A stretch of 64,000 bases of DNA from Granulicella sapmiensis. Lineage in GTDB: Bacteria; Acidobacteriota; Terriglobia; Terriglobales; Acidobacteriaceae. Position numbers and translations under genes: made by a program. The notes under the pieces are model-generated. The model ran no database searches. It worked only from the letters and a program-made list of their open reading frames with translations, and was not told where the DNA came from. The DNA lies in the NCBI GenBank assembly GCA_026225395.1, contig JAMFSR010000028.1, positions 124,001 through 188,000 on the forward strand. Reading direction: 5' to 3'. Positions 8,291 through 16,553 of this stretch are shown one piece after another (position 1 is the first letter of the stretch; the number at the start of each line of letters is the position of its first letter).

Positions 8291-9955
8291 ATGGAATCAC
8301 CGAAAAATAACGGCGCCGGCTTCATCCAGAAGCTTCGCAGCAGCCGCTTCACCACGACCTTCTCGCTCCTCGCCGTCCTTACGCTCGGCATTCTTGCCGG
8401 CTCCGTGCTCACGTCCAGCGTGAGTGCCAACGCGGGACAGAAGATCGATTCGTCGGACGCCCGTCCGCTGACGATCCCCTCGCCCGTTACGCTTTCGAAC
8501 GGCTTTTCCGCGATTGTGAAGCAGGTTGGGCCGGCCGTTGTGAACATCAACACGGAATCGCTGCCTAAGGCTCCCAAGCAGCGGCGCGGCGGCTCCGGAC
8601 GCCGCGGCACACCGGCTCCGCAGACCCCAAACGGCGACGACGGTTCTGGTGACCAGGGCGATATGCAGGATTTCTTCAACCGCTTCTTCGGCGGTGGCGG
8701 CGGTGGGCAGGAATCTCCTGAGGCTGGCGAGCGCCGCGCGCTGGGCTCGGGCTTTATCGTCGATCCGCGGGGCTACATTCTGACTAACAACCATGTTGTC
8801 GACCAGGCTGACCACATCTATGTGAAGCTTTCAACCGACCCCGATGGTGGCCCCGGTGATCAGGGCCGTCCAGCGACGGTGATCGGCGTCGATGCCCAGA
8901 CGGACATCGCCGTCATCAAGATCGATACCAAGGAGCCGCTGCCGACGATCAAGCTCGGCAACTCCGAGGGTGCGCAGGTTGGCGATTGGGTTCTGGCCAT
9001 CGGCAGCCCGTTTGGCCTGTCACAGACTGTTTCAGCCGGCATCGTTTCGGCCAAGAACCGCTCCATCGACGACGTTGGTCCTGGCGGCATCTCCAACAGC
9101 CAGTTCCAGAAGTTCATCCAGACCGATGCAGCGATCAACCCCGGCAACTCCGGTGGACCGCTGGTCGATATGGCCGGCGAAGTGATCGGCATGAATACTG
9201 CCATCTATACGCAGTCCGCCGGGTCTGAAGGCGTTGGTTTTGCGATGCCTTCGAACACGTTGATCAGTGTGTACAACATGCTGATTTCGCCGGAGCACAA
9301 GGTGACTCGCGGATCCATCGGCATCCAGTTCCAAGGTGTTCAGTCTTCGGCTGTGGGCCGTATGTATGGCTTTGCCAACGGAGGCGTGCTGGTTTCGGTG
9401 GTGACGCCGAATGGACCGGCGGCCAAGGCTGGCCTGCAAGCCGGCGACGTGATCACCTCGGTTGATGGCGCTCCCGTAAAGGATGGAGACGAACTTGTCG
9501 CCATCATCTCCAACAAGAAGCCGGGCAGCAGCGTGAAGCTTGGCTATGTTCGCAGCGGCAAGAAGGAAACCGCGGATGTGGGCATCGCTGACCGGGCGAA
9601 GCTGTTTGCCGATCTGACCGGCGGAAGCGACGACTCGAACACACCCGAGGAGTCCGACGCAGGCGAAGGCAAGCTCGGCATCAAGGTGCAGCCGTTGACT
9701 CCGGCGATCGCCAGCAAGCTTGGCGTCAAGGGTGGCGTGGTTGTCACGGAGGTTCGTCCCGGTTCGTTCGCGGATGAAATCTCTCTTTCCAAGGGTCTGG
9801 TGATCATCGAAATCAACAAGGTCCCAGTCACCGATCAATCGAGCTACAACGCCATCGTCTCGGGTCTGAAGTCGGGCGCAGACGCTGTCTTTGTCGTCCG
9901 CGATCCTCAACGGCCCGCAGGTGGCAACACCTATGTAGGTGGAACGCTGCCGTAA
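8291..9955 (+). CDS. Do/HtrA family periplasmic serine protease
   Basis: Envelope quality-control protease of the DegP/DegQ/DegS group, 554 residues. An N-terminal hydrophobic segment (about residues 20-45) serves as signal or anchor. The trypsin-like domain carries the triad His168 (TNNHVV), Asp205 (TDIAV) and Ser287 (GNSGGP), with Gln/Gly/Pro-rich linkers before it. Two PDZ domains follow (near 345-430 and 460-550). The ATG at 8291 is preferred over a TTG at 8249 because GAGGA lies ten bases before it. A strong terminator follows. Confidence 0.93.
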   Translation: MESPKNNGAGFIQKLRSSRFTTTFSLLAVLTLGILAGSVLTSSVSANAGQKIDSSDARPLTIPSPVTLSNGFSAIVKQVGPAVVNINTESLPKAPKQRRGGSGRRGTPAPQTPNGDDGSGDQGDMQDFFNRFFGGGGGGQESPEAGERRALGSGFIVDPRGYILTNNHVVDQADHIYVKLSTDPDGGPGDQGRPATVIGVDAQTDIAVIKIDTKEPLPTIKLGNSEGAQVGDWVLAIGSPFGLSQTVSAGIVSAKNRSIDDVGPGGISNSQFQKFIQTDAAINPGNSGGPLVDMAGEVIGMNTAIYTQSAGSEGVGFAMPSNTLISVYNMLISPEHKVTRGSIGIQFQGVQSSAVGRMYGFANGGVLVSVVTPNGPAAKAGLQAGDVITSVDGAPVKDGDELVAIISNKKPGSSVKLGYVRSGKKETADVGIADRAKLFADLTGGSDDSNTPEESDAGEGKLGIKVQPLTPAIASKLGVKGGVVVTEVRPGSFADEISLSKGLVIIEINKVPVTDQSSYNAIVSGLKSGADAVFVVRDPQRPAGGNTYVGGTLP

Positions 9956-9975
9956 CCAACAAGCAAAGAAAACGG

Positions 9976-10014
9976 CGAAAGGCGCGGAGACTATCTCCGC
10001 GCCTTTCGTTTTTT
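9976..10014 (+). terminator. Rho-independent terminator after the htrA-type gene
   Basis: A perfect 15-base-pair stem (9976-9990 with 9994-10008) with a three-base loop, followed by six T residues. It lies 20 bases past the protease stop codon. Confidence 0.9.
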
Positions 10015-10181
10015 GCTGCCGCAACCACATTTCCACAGCATTCTCACAGACAAATCGTACATGTTGCACCAAGTCAGGCAACGCATCACCCTTGATTCCA
10101 AAGTTACAAATGCGTTAACCTAACTTTGTCGGCAAGCGCCAAGTTGGTTTGGCGGACAAATTCCGGATCGAGGTCTCCTAC

Positions 10182-10559
10182 TTGATACGCGCTTCCCTTA
10201 TCGCCGCAACCGTTCTGGCTTCTATTCCCTGCCTCGCTGTCTCCCCTACACACCGCTCCCGCGCAACCGCGCATGCAACGATTCGCCACGCAAAGGCGAC
10301 CGCTACGATTCGTCACGAGTCCGTGGGGATGCCGACCGAGCGCGCTACCCAGATTCAGAGCGCCCTTATCAAGCAGGGGTACCTGACCGGCGAGCCTACA
10401 GGCACATGGGACTCCGCAAGCGTGGCCGCCATGCAGAAGCTGCAGGGGGATAACGGCTGGCAGACCAAGATCACGCCCGACTCGCGCGCGCTGATCAAGC
10501 TGGGCCTTGGACCGCAAGCGGATGCTGCTCCCGCGCCCAGCAGCCAGGCCTCGAACTAG
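10182..10559 (+). CDS. secreted peptidoglycan-binding domain protein
   Basis: A 125-residue exported protein: signal peptide (IAATVLASIPCLA), a His/Thr/Ala-rich linker, then one PG_binding_1 domain (ERATQIQSALIKQGYLTGE through DSRALIKLGLG) that usually docks proteins onto cell-wall glycan. The TTG at 10182 is chosen because GAGG at 10170-10173 lies eight bases upstream; a TTG at 10149 lacks such a site. No catalytic domain is attached, so it may act as a wall-binding module only. Confidence 0.72.
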   Translation: MIRASLIAATVLASIPCLAVSPTHRSRATAHATIRHAKATATIRHESVGMPTERATQIQSALIKQGYLTGEPTGTWDSASVAAMQKLQGDNGWQTKITPDSRALIKLGLGPQADAAPAPSSQASN

Positions 10560-10576
10560 CGTTTTAGGGTCATCGA

Positions 10577-10604
10577 AAAAGCCCCGGTTTTGACCGGGGC
10601 TTTT
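10577..10604. terminator. bidirectional terminator between convergent genes
   Basis: A 12-base-pair stem (AAAAGCCCCGGT at 10577-10588 with ACCGGGGCTTTT at 10593-10604) with a TTTG loop. T-runs on both strands make it usable by the plus-strand wall-binding gene and the minus-strand pectinase unit. Confidence 0.85.
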
Positions 10605-10624
10605 CTTGTCTCCAGTGCATTTTT

Positions 10625-11998
10625 CTATTCCGCTGGGAACGGTACAAACTTGTCTTTGCAGCTTGGCAGGTCGCCCTTCGTCGCTTTGCCGCGCTCGGAG
10701 GAGTCGTCGCCGGCCATGTGGAAGTTTACCGGGCCGGGACCGAGGGTGACGTCGGCGTGATTGGCGAGGAACTTGTAGCCGCTCAAGCCGTCGGTGAGTT
10801 CAACGCCATCGAACTGAATGCCGATGCGGTGGGTCGCGTCGAAGCCGTTCAGCGTAATCTTTCCGCCGCCTGAGATCCTGACGTTGTGTAAGTCGATGTC
10901 CTGAAAGACCGGGATGAGACCTTTGCCGGGCTTGGGGTTGGCGGAGTAGGCCGTGTCCAGCAGGATCGGATTTCGCGAGTTGCGGATGCAGATGTCGTCA
11001 TAGATCACGTCATGGACGAGCCCGCCGTAGGCCTCCTGCGACTTGATACGAATACCTGAGTCGGTGCCGTCGAGCGAGAGATCGGTGACGCGGAGCTTGC
11101 TGACACCGGCCTGGGTTTCTGAGCCGATCGACATGCCATGGCCGTAGTAAAAGTGGTTGTGGATCACGGTCATGTTCGTTACCGGACCGCTTCCGCCTTT
11201 GATGGCGATGTTGTCGTCGCCGTCGCGGATGTAACTCTGCGTGATGGTGATGTTCTTTGAGGAGCCGGGGTCGATGCCGTCCGTGTTGTGCGCCTTCTGG
11301 GGTGTGTCGATCTTCACGCCCCATACGGTGAAGCCGTCGCCGCCGCTGTAGGTGACGTGGAAGAAGCCGGCGTTCTTCAGCGTGATCCGGTAGAGCGTGA
11401 AGTTGTCGCTTGCGCTCATCACGATCAGGCGCGGGACCTGCTGATGGCCAATGGTCTTGGCGTCGTCGCCGAGGTCCCACCAGGTTTTGCTCTCGACTTT
11501 GCCGTCGCGAATCATCTTCGCGCCGCCACGGCCGTCGATTATGCCGTCGCCCATGATGCCGGAGCCGGTGGCGCCTTTGCCTGCGATCAGGGGTTTGCAG
11601 CCAGTCTTCGGCGCGTTGATGCCGCAGCTTCCAGGCTCGACTTCATAGTCTTTCGGCATGCGGGAGCCGTAGAGCGTGACGCCTTTATCCACCAACAGCG
11701 TTACACCGGGCCGCAGTTCAAGCGGGCCGGTGAGGAATGCGGCGTTGCCGCTATCCGGCGCGAGTTCGACAGCTTTGCCTTGGGTGCAGGTATCCAAAGC
11801 CTTCTGGAGGCGCTCGGTATCGGGCTTTTGTTCGTCGGCTAGCGCGATTCCGTCGATGCCGCCGGTCTTCACCAGCTGCGCCTTCAACACCACGCATGAG
11901 GATGGGATTACGGGTTCGGTGACGGTGCGCGTATCCTGCGCGGACGCTATCGAGGCTGCCAATGCCAACGTCGCGCATACCAATGCCTGGTTCATCAC
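10625..11998 (-). CDS. GH28 polygalacturonase-family glycoside hydrolase
   Basis: A secreted pectin-degrading enzyme of glycoside hydrolase family 28, 457 residues with a cleavable signal peptide (ALAASIASAQ). All GH28 hallmarks are visible on the predicted parallel beta-helix: NTDGID, DGDDNIAIK (catalytic Asp pair), GHGMSIGS (catalytic His) and GIRIKS. Endo or exo action on galacturonan cannot be told apart. It follows the pectinesterase gene by about 30 bases on the same strand, which fits an operon: de-esterification then hydrolysis. Confidence 0.92.
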   Translation of the reverse strand: MMNQALVCATLALAASIASAQDTRTVTEPVIPSSCVVLKAQLVKTGGIDGIALADEQKPDTERLQKALDTCTQGKAVELAPDSGNAAFLTGPLELRPGVTLLVDKGVTLYGSRMPKDYEVEPGSCGINAPKTGCKPLIAGKGATGSGIMGDGIIDGRGGAKMIRDGKVESKTWWDLGDDAKTIGHQQVPRLIVMSASDNFTLYRITLKNAGFFHVTYSGGDGFTVWGVKIDTPQKAHNTDGIDPGSSKNITITQSYIRDGDDNIAIKGGSGPVTNMTVIHNHFYYGHGMSIGSETQAGVSKLRVTDLSLDGTDSGIRIKSQEAYGGLVHDVIYDDICIRNSRNPILLDTAYSANPKPGKGLIPVFQDIDLHNVRISGGGKITLNGFDATHRIGIQFDGVELTDGLSGYKFLANHADVTLGPGPVNFHMAGDDSSERGKATKGDLPSCKDKFVPFPAE

Positions 11999-12028
11999 TT
12001 GCTTCCTCCGACCTCTGCGTTGAGGGCT

Positions 12029-13066
12029 TTATTTATCTGGGTTCCATCCGTCAGGTCCCGTAAGCCAACTGGCTACGGTGAGCTTTTCGGCTTCGGCCGC
12101 GGTCAACTGGTGCGAGGGTGGGATCCGCTTGTCGACTTTGACCGGGGTTCCATCCGCATTCCGCGTGTTGTACTCAGCGTAGTCGCTCGTTGCCAGCTTT
12201 CCCGCCCACTCCATCCATCCCGGCGGGTCAAGCTCGGAGCCCTTCACGACTGTGTCCACGAAGTAGACCTTCGAGTAGGGGCGCCAGGGTCTGCCGAACG
12301 AGAGCTTGTCCACGGCGGCGTCGCCGGTGATGATGCAATGCAGGAAGAGGTAGCCGGAGTCTTCCAGCGGGTAGAGCTTGCTCTGCGCGGTGATGGTCAC
12401 GATCGAGTGCGCCATTCCGTGCAGCTCGCAGCGGTTGAAGACGGCCTTCGCGTCGCCGAAGATGTAGTCGACGTGGCCTTCGATGTAGCAGTCTTCAAAG
12501 AGCTGGCGCGAGGCGTGGCAGGGCTGCCCGCTGGCCTCTGCCGCGGTTTGATCGGATGCTCCGTGGCATGTTTTGCTGGCGGCGTAGAGGGTGTCCTGGT
12601 AGCCCAACAGACGGACATGGCGCAAGACCTCGCGGTCGCCCGTGAGCATCAGCGCGACGGCCTGTGCGCCTTCGCTGAGGCGCGCGTTTTTCTTCTCCCA
12701 GTCGTTCTGGATGGTGAGGTTTTCGGCTTTGAAGTCGTCGCCCGAAACATTGACGCTGCCGGACTTCCCCGTTCCGCCGGCGCTCTTTGCGGAGTCGTCG
12801 TAGGTCAGCACGACGTCTTCGGGTTTCTTTCCGGTGCCGAGGAGCTCTATGCCGTTCTGTGCGATGTGGAGCTTCTCGCGGTAGGTGCCTGGCGCGATAC
12901 GGATTACCAGGCCGCTTTCGGTCGCGGAATCGACCGCGGCTTGCACCGTCTTGAACTGCGCGGGACCGTCTGCTGCTACGGTTACTACCGGCTTTGCTGC
13001 CGCCCATGCCACGCTACCAGCCAGAAATGCCAATCCGGCTCCAACACTCAGACACCAACGTCTCAC
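12029..13066 (-). CDS. CE8 pectinesterase
   Basis: Removes methyl esters from pectin (carbohydrate esterase family 8). The 345-residue protein has a signal peptide (GLAFLAGSVAWAAA) and the CE8 sequence: FKTVQAAVDSA, an AQAVALML Gln, YQDTLYA, GHVDYIFGDA (catalytic Asp) and FGRPWRPYSKV. The GTG at 13066 is chosen because GGAGG lies seven bases upstream; the frame is open to 13111 but that extension has no signal-like character. First gene of a two-gene pectin unit with the GH28 enzyme. Confidence 0.92.
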   Translation of the reverse strand: MRRWCLSVGAGLAFLAGSVAWAAAKPVVTVAADGPAQFKTVQAAVDSATESGLVIRIAPGTYREKLHIAQNGIELLGTGKKPEDVVLTYDDSAKSAGGTGKSGSVNVSGDDFKAENLTIQNDWEKKNARLSEGAQAVALMLTGDREVLRHVRLLGYQDTLYAASKTCHGASDQTAAEASGQPCHASRQLFEDCYIEGHVDYIFGDAKAVFNRCELHGMAHSIVTITAQSKLYPLEDSGYLFLHCIITGDAAVDKLSFGRPWRPYSKVYFVDTVVKGSELDPPGWMEWAGKLATSDYAEYNTRNADGTPVKVDKRIPPSHQLTAAEAEKLTVASWLTGPDGWNPDK

Positions 13067-13191
13067 GTAACAACCTCCAGCCCTGCCAAACCTATCAGAC
13101 AGGGGGCTCATTCTGTATACAGCAGCGAAGGTATGGAAGTCGACGCTAAACTCGGCTTCGCCCGTGAACCGGTGAATGCTATGTTCGGAAC

Positions 13192-13560
13192 ATGCCCTAC
13201 ACCGCGATCAATTTCCAGCAGAAGCTTTCGCTCTTTACCGAGCAGTGGACACCGAAAGTCATCGCCGAGATGAACGATTACCAGTTCAAGATCGTAAAGC
13301 TGCAGGGGGACTTCGTATGGCATGCGCACGAACATACCGACGAGGCTTTCCTCGTCCTCGAAGGCCAGCTTCGGATTGACTTCCGCGACGGAGCGGTCGA
13401 GATTGGTCCGGGCGAGATGTACGTGGTGCCCAAGGCCGTAGAGCATAAGCCCTTCGCGGCGGAGGAAGTAAAGCTGCTGCTCATTGAGCCGCGCGGGGTT
13501 CTGAACACAGGCGACCATGAGCCGAGCGAGTTGACCGCTGTCAACGACGTTTGGATTTAG
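13192..13560 (+). CDS. cupin domain protein
   Basis: A 122-residue single-domain cupin. The first cupin motif is clear (GDFVW then HAHEHTDEAF with two His and a Glu, ending VLEG), and the second motif is reduced (PKAVEHKPFA keeps one His). The fold binds a divalent metal; members include isomerases, dioxygenases and sugar-binding proteins, so function cannot be set. It has no signal peptide and stands alone between a minus-strand pectin unit and a minus-strand aspartic-protease-like gene. Confidence 0.8.
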   Translation: MPYTAINFQQKLSLFTEQWTPKVIAEMNDYQFKIVKLQGDFVWHAHEHTDEAFLVLEGQLRIDFRDGAVEIGPGEMYVVPKAVEHKPFAAEEVKLLLIEPRGVLNTGDHEPSELTAVNDVWI

Positions 13561-13567
13561 CCTTCGC

Positions 13568-14449
13568 TTAGAGAATGCCGAAGCAGCTTCCTGCGAAATC
13601 GAATGTGACGACGCGGCCGGCGAGTAACTTGAAGCCGATGGTTGCGTCGAACAGACCGTCCGGCAGGTGAACTTCCGGCGTTGCGAAGTAGACCGGCTGG
13701 TCCCCGAATGGTTTGCCTGCAAAGTCTTCGGTGGCCGAGGCCTTCAGCATGTCCACGCCGCCATCGGTGTAGGGAAAGTGCTCCCGCACCTTGGTCTTCG
13801 CGAGATCGGTCAAGCCCAGCTTTGTTACCGCATCGGGATAGACGACCATCGAGCCCGCGTACAGCGTATCCACCTGCGCCACCACGGGTTTTCCGTTCAC
13901 GCTGAAGCCGGTTGTGGTCACGATCAGTGGTCCGGTCTTACCGAACGTGATGAGCTTCATCGTTCCGCCTGAGCAGCCACCGCCGGTGGTGACTTCCAGT
14001 GTGTTTTTCTTGAAATCGAGCCGCAGTACCTTGCCTTTGAACGCCTCGTAACCGAGCGTGCCGTCGACCTCGGGCATCTGATCGGCGGCTTTGGGTTTCA
14101 GCAGCGGGGCGACCAGGACAGGCAGGCTTGTGAAGGTGACCGTGCCGGCCTTTACGCTCGGGACCTCGCTCAGGCTGACGCCGGGCCTCGGCTTGCCGTC
14201 GCTCCCTACGTAGGGCGTGGTGTCCAGTCCCTCGTTCCTGGCCAGCGCCACATCGACAACCGAATGCGGATTGCCCGTATCGATGGCCATGAGCAGCTTT
14301 TCCTTGTCGACCATGACCTCGACGCAGGGCAGACCGGAGCAGAGCTGCAACTTGGCTTTGCCGTCGCTTACCTTGAAGTCCTGCGCGCCCATCACGCCCG
14401 TCACCAGCAAACATCCCACCCCTGTCGCCACCGCTCGCCAAGCCTTCAT
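13568..14449 (-). CDS. secreted retropepsin-like aspartic protease domain protein
   Basis: A 293-residue exported protein with signal peptide (VGCLLVTGVMGA) and a retropepsin-like start, including the MAIDTGNPHSVV motif with the D-T-G catalytic triplet. A second half with a VAQVDTLYAGSMVV segment may provide the paired Asp of a pepsin-like bilobal fold. The ATG at 14449 follows GGAGG by four bases; an upstream start at 14512 would put Arg/Ser-rich residues before the signal peptide. Peptidase activity is inferred from motif only. Confidence 0.65.
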   Translation of the reverse strand: MKAWRAVATGVGCLLVTGVMGAQDFKVSDGKAKLQLCSGLPCVEVMVDKEKLLMAIDTGNPHSVVDVALARNEGLDTTPYVGSDGKPRPGVSLSEVPSVKAGTVTFTSLPVLVAPLLKPKAADQMPEVDGTLGYEAFKGKVLRLDFKKNTLEVTTGGGCSGGTMKLITFGKTGPLIVTTTGFSVNGKPVVAQVDTLYAGSMVVYPDAVTKLGLTDLAKTKVREHFPYTDGGVDMLKASATEDFAGKPFGDQPVYFATPEVHLPDGLFDATIGFKLLAGRVVTFDFAGSCFGIL

Positions 14450-14565
14450 CACGCCTCCAGAGGATCTGTAACCCGTCCTGAACCTCGAAGTAAGCATACC
14501 TCCAACACTCACCGCGCATCCTGACGGTTAAGCCTGGCCGCCAGACCTTCGCTTATCCTGAAAGC

Positions 14566-15165
14566 ATGCGATCTACGCCTTTCCTCCTCTGCCTCGCGCT
14601 CGCCACAGCCGCCTTCACGCCGCGCCAGGCCCATGCCATCGAGCTCAAGATCTCCTCGCAGGCCCTGGAGCGCACGCTCACGAAGCAGCTCTTCACCGCC
14701 GAGGGAGGGCGCTACTACATCCGTGGCAAGGCCGACTCGCCCTGCTTCGTTTATGCCGAGGCCCCCAAGGTCAGCTTCAACGCCGACCGCATCGTCGTCC
14801 ATGTGAAGACCCATGCCAAACTTGGAACTTCTATCAAGGGAACGTGCATCGGCGTTTCGATCAACACGGAAGCCGACGTCTCTGTCGTCCCCGAGGCGCA
14901 GGGTGAAAGCATCGGCTTTCGCGATGCTCGAGTTGAAAACCTTTCGGAGTCCAAGGAACTGAACTACTTCCTTATTCCGTTCCTGAGCAAGAAGCTTCCG
15001 CAGGAGATGAAGGTGAACGCCGCGGACCAGCTTCGGCAGGTGATTTCCACGTCCACCCAGACGACCGGATATGCGATGACGCTGGACGAGATGAAGATCC
15101 ACTCGATGCAAGTCTCGGGCGATGACCTCGTTGTGGACTTCGATGGCTCCCTCTCGGTCCACTGA
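14566..15165 (+). CDS. secreted protein of unknown function
   Basis: A 199-residue protein with a clear signal peptide (LALATAAFTPRQAHA). The mature part begins with a KISSQALERTLTKQLF helix followed by alternating beta strands and a long helix near the end, vaguely like the single-domain lipid-binding-type lipoproteins related to YceB, but without a lipobox. I cannot assign a family. The next gene starts eight bases downstream on the same strand. Confidence 0.6.
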   Translation: MRSTPFLLCLALATAAFTPRQAHAIELKISSQALERTLTKQLFTAEGGRYYIRGKADSPCFVYAEAPKVSFNADRIVVHVKTHAKLGTSIKGTCIGVSINTEADVSVVPEAQGESIGFRDARVENLSESKELNYFLIPFLSKKLPQEMKVNAADQLRQVISTSTQTTGYAMTLDEMKIHSMQVSGDDLVVDFDGSLSVH

Positions 15166-15172
15166 GACCTTC

Positions 15173-16051
15173 ATGACTTCCAAGCAGAGCACGTTGTTGT
15201 GGCGCCGCATGTGGCCGTTCGCGCTGCTTTGCGTACTGGCTTCGATGTTCTGGCTACTGCTGGATCGTTATCCGGAGATCGATTTCACGTTGGCCTCGGA
15301 CGCTGCCGCCTGCGGTTTCCTCGCGGTCGTGGCGCTCGTTGCCGTGCTTCTGTCACGCCGGATGGCAATCTCTCCGTCGCAGGCTCTGCAAAGCGCCATC
15401 GCAGGAGCTCTGGTGCTCGCGGGACCGACGGCAGGCTCGTTCCTCCACGCGTCTACTCTTAATCCAAGCAGCCTCGCCATCGCGCTCTGCCTCACTCCGG
15501 TAGTGGTCGGAGTGGCCGAGGCTGTGACCTCGGATGTCGGACTCTCGAACGATGCGCTGTGGCCGGGGCTGGCCGCGGCGGCTGGCCTGCTTCTGGTTCT
15601 GCCGTCGCCCTATCTTGGCGACTGGCGCAGTGACGCTGCCATGGTGCTCGCGCCGATCCTGACGGGTATCGGCTGTGTCTTCTTCCGACGCGGTGCGGCC
15701 CCAGCTCTCTCGCGCACGACTGCCGGATTCGCTGGCGCGGCAATGCTCTTCATGCTGGCCGCTGGAATCGAAGCTACCGCGTTGCATACCCGTCCGCAGA
15801 TTTCATTCGCAGCGACGGCCATCGACGCCATTCTGAGCCTGCTTACCCTGTTCGCTCTCGGTCGCATCACGGCCGGACAGTACACTGCTCGCTATTTGCT
15901 GGTGCCGTTTTTGCTCCTGCTCCAGGGGCCGCTGCTGCTGCATACGCTCCTCCCGCTCATCACCTGGCGCAACGCTGTGTGCGCCGCCCTTCTGCTCGCT
16001 GCGGCGATCAAATTGCTTCGATCAAACTCCCTTGAAAAAGTCACCAGTTAG
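15173..16051 (+). CDS. polytopic membrane protein, DMT-like topology
   Basis: A 292-residue inner-membrane protein with about ten hydrophobic segments and a repeated five-plus-five arrangement reminiscent of drug/metabolite transporters. EamA consensus residues are weak, so this is topology-based. The ATG at 15173 gives a short basic N terminus before the first membrane segment; a start at 15122 would overlap the preceding gene by 44 bases and is less likely. Probably cotranscribed with the secreted-protein gene before it. Function unknown. Confidence 0.6.
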   Translation: MTSKQSTLLWRRMWPFALLCVLASMFWLLLDRYPEIDFTLASDAAACGFLAVVALVAVLLSRRMAISPSQALQSAIAGALVLAGPTAGSFLHASTLNPSSLAIALCLTPVVVGVAEAVTSDVGLSNDALWPGLAAAAGLLLVLPSPYLGDWRSDAAMVLAPILTGIGCVFFRRGAAPALSRTTAGFAGAAMLFMLAAGIEATALHTRPQISFAATAIDAILSLLTLFALGRITAGQYTARYLLVPFLLLLQGPLLLHTLLPLITWRNAVCAALLLAAAIKLLRSNSLEKVTS

Positions 16052-16092
16052 AGTCTCGATCATCACAGGCTCAACAGGTAAACTGCGACCAT

Positions 16093-16503
16093 ATGGCGGC
16101 ATCGATGTACATCGTGGTCGAGGGTGAGGACCCCGGCTTCAACATCTTCGTCAACGGGCGAGCGCTGGCCCGGCATGAGGACGCAGTCGAAAAGATCGCG
16201 CTCCAGCTCGGAGTGCGGCCGCTGATCGAGTTCTTCTCCGCGGACGAAAGCTCCATGGCTCTACTGATCGAAGAAGGCGCGGGGAATCCCGATCTCCTCA
16301 AAAAACTTCCACCGCCCCAGTGGTATCGCGGTGAAGATGGTCTGCCTACCGTATTGGCGCTCATTGCCGAGCTCGAAAACGACACCGCTCAACTTGGCAC
16401 AGAGGGCGCTATCGTGCTCGAAGAGCTGCGCGAGTATGAGATCGTCCTTCGCAAAACCGCCGAACGCGGGCTGCGCTGGCACCTCGCCGTTAGCTGGCGC
16501 TAA
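16093..16503 (+). CDS. conserved-looking hypothetical protein
   Basis: A 136-residue soluble acidic protein with no signal peptide or membrane segment. It shows a strand-helix N-terminal part (MYIVVEGEDPGFNIFVNGR) and a helical C-terminal half. Intact frame and typical codon use support a real gene, but I recognise no family. It ends before a shared terminator with the convergent pnp gene. Confidence 0.55.
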   Translation: MAASMYIVVEGEDPGFNIFVNGRALARHEDAVEKIALQLGVRPLIEFFSADESSMALLIEEGAGNPDLLKKLPPPQWYRGEDGLPTVLALIAELENDTAQLGTEGAIVLEELREYEIVLRKTAERGLRWHLAVSWR

Positions 16504-16504
16504 C

Positions 16505-16537
16505 GACAAAGCCGCGCCCGAAGGCGCGGCTTTTGTC
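16505..16537. terminator. bidirectional terminator between a hypothetical gene and pnp
   Basis: GCCGCGCC (16511-16518) pairs with GGCGCGGC (16523-16530) around a CGAA tetraloop, extended by GACAAA/TTTTGTC arms. The flanking A-run and T-run let it serve both strands. Confidence 0.85.
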
Positions 16538-16553
16538 TGTAAGCAACTACCAG

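Noticed and set aside
9032..10081. 349-codon minus-strand open frame opposite the HtrA-type gene
   Set aside because: Runs through the strong terminator at 9976-10014 and is antisense to an intact protease.
11999..13273. 424-codon plus-strand open frame opposite the pectinesterase gene
   Set aside because: Antisense to a protein with complete CE8 motifs; composition typical of a GC-rich shadow frame.
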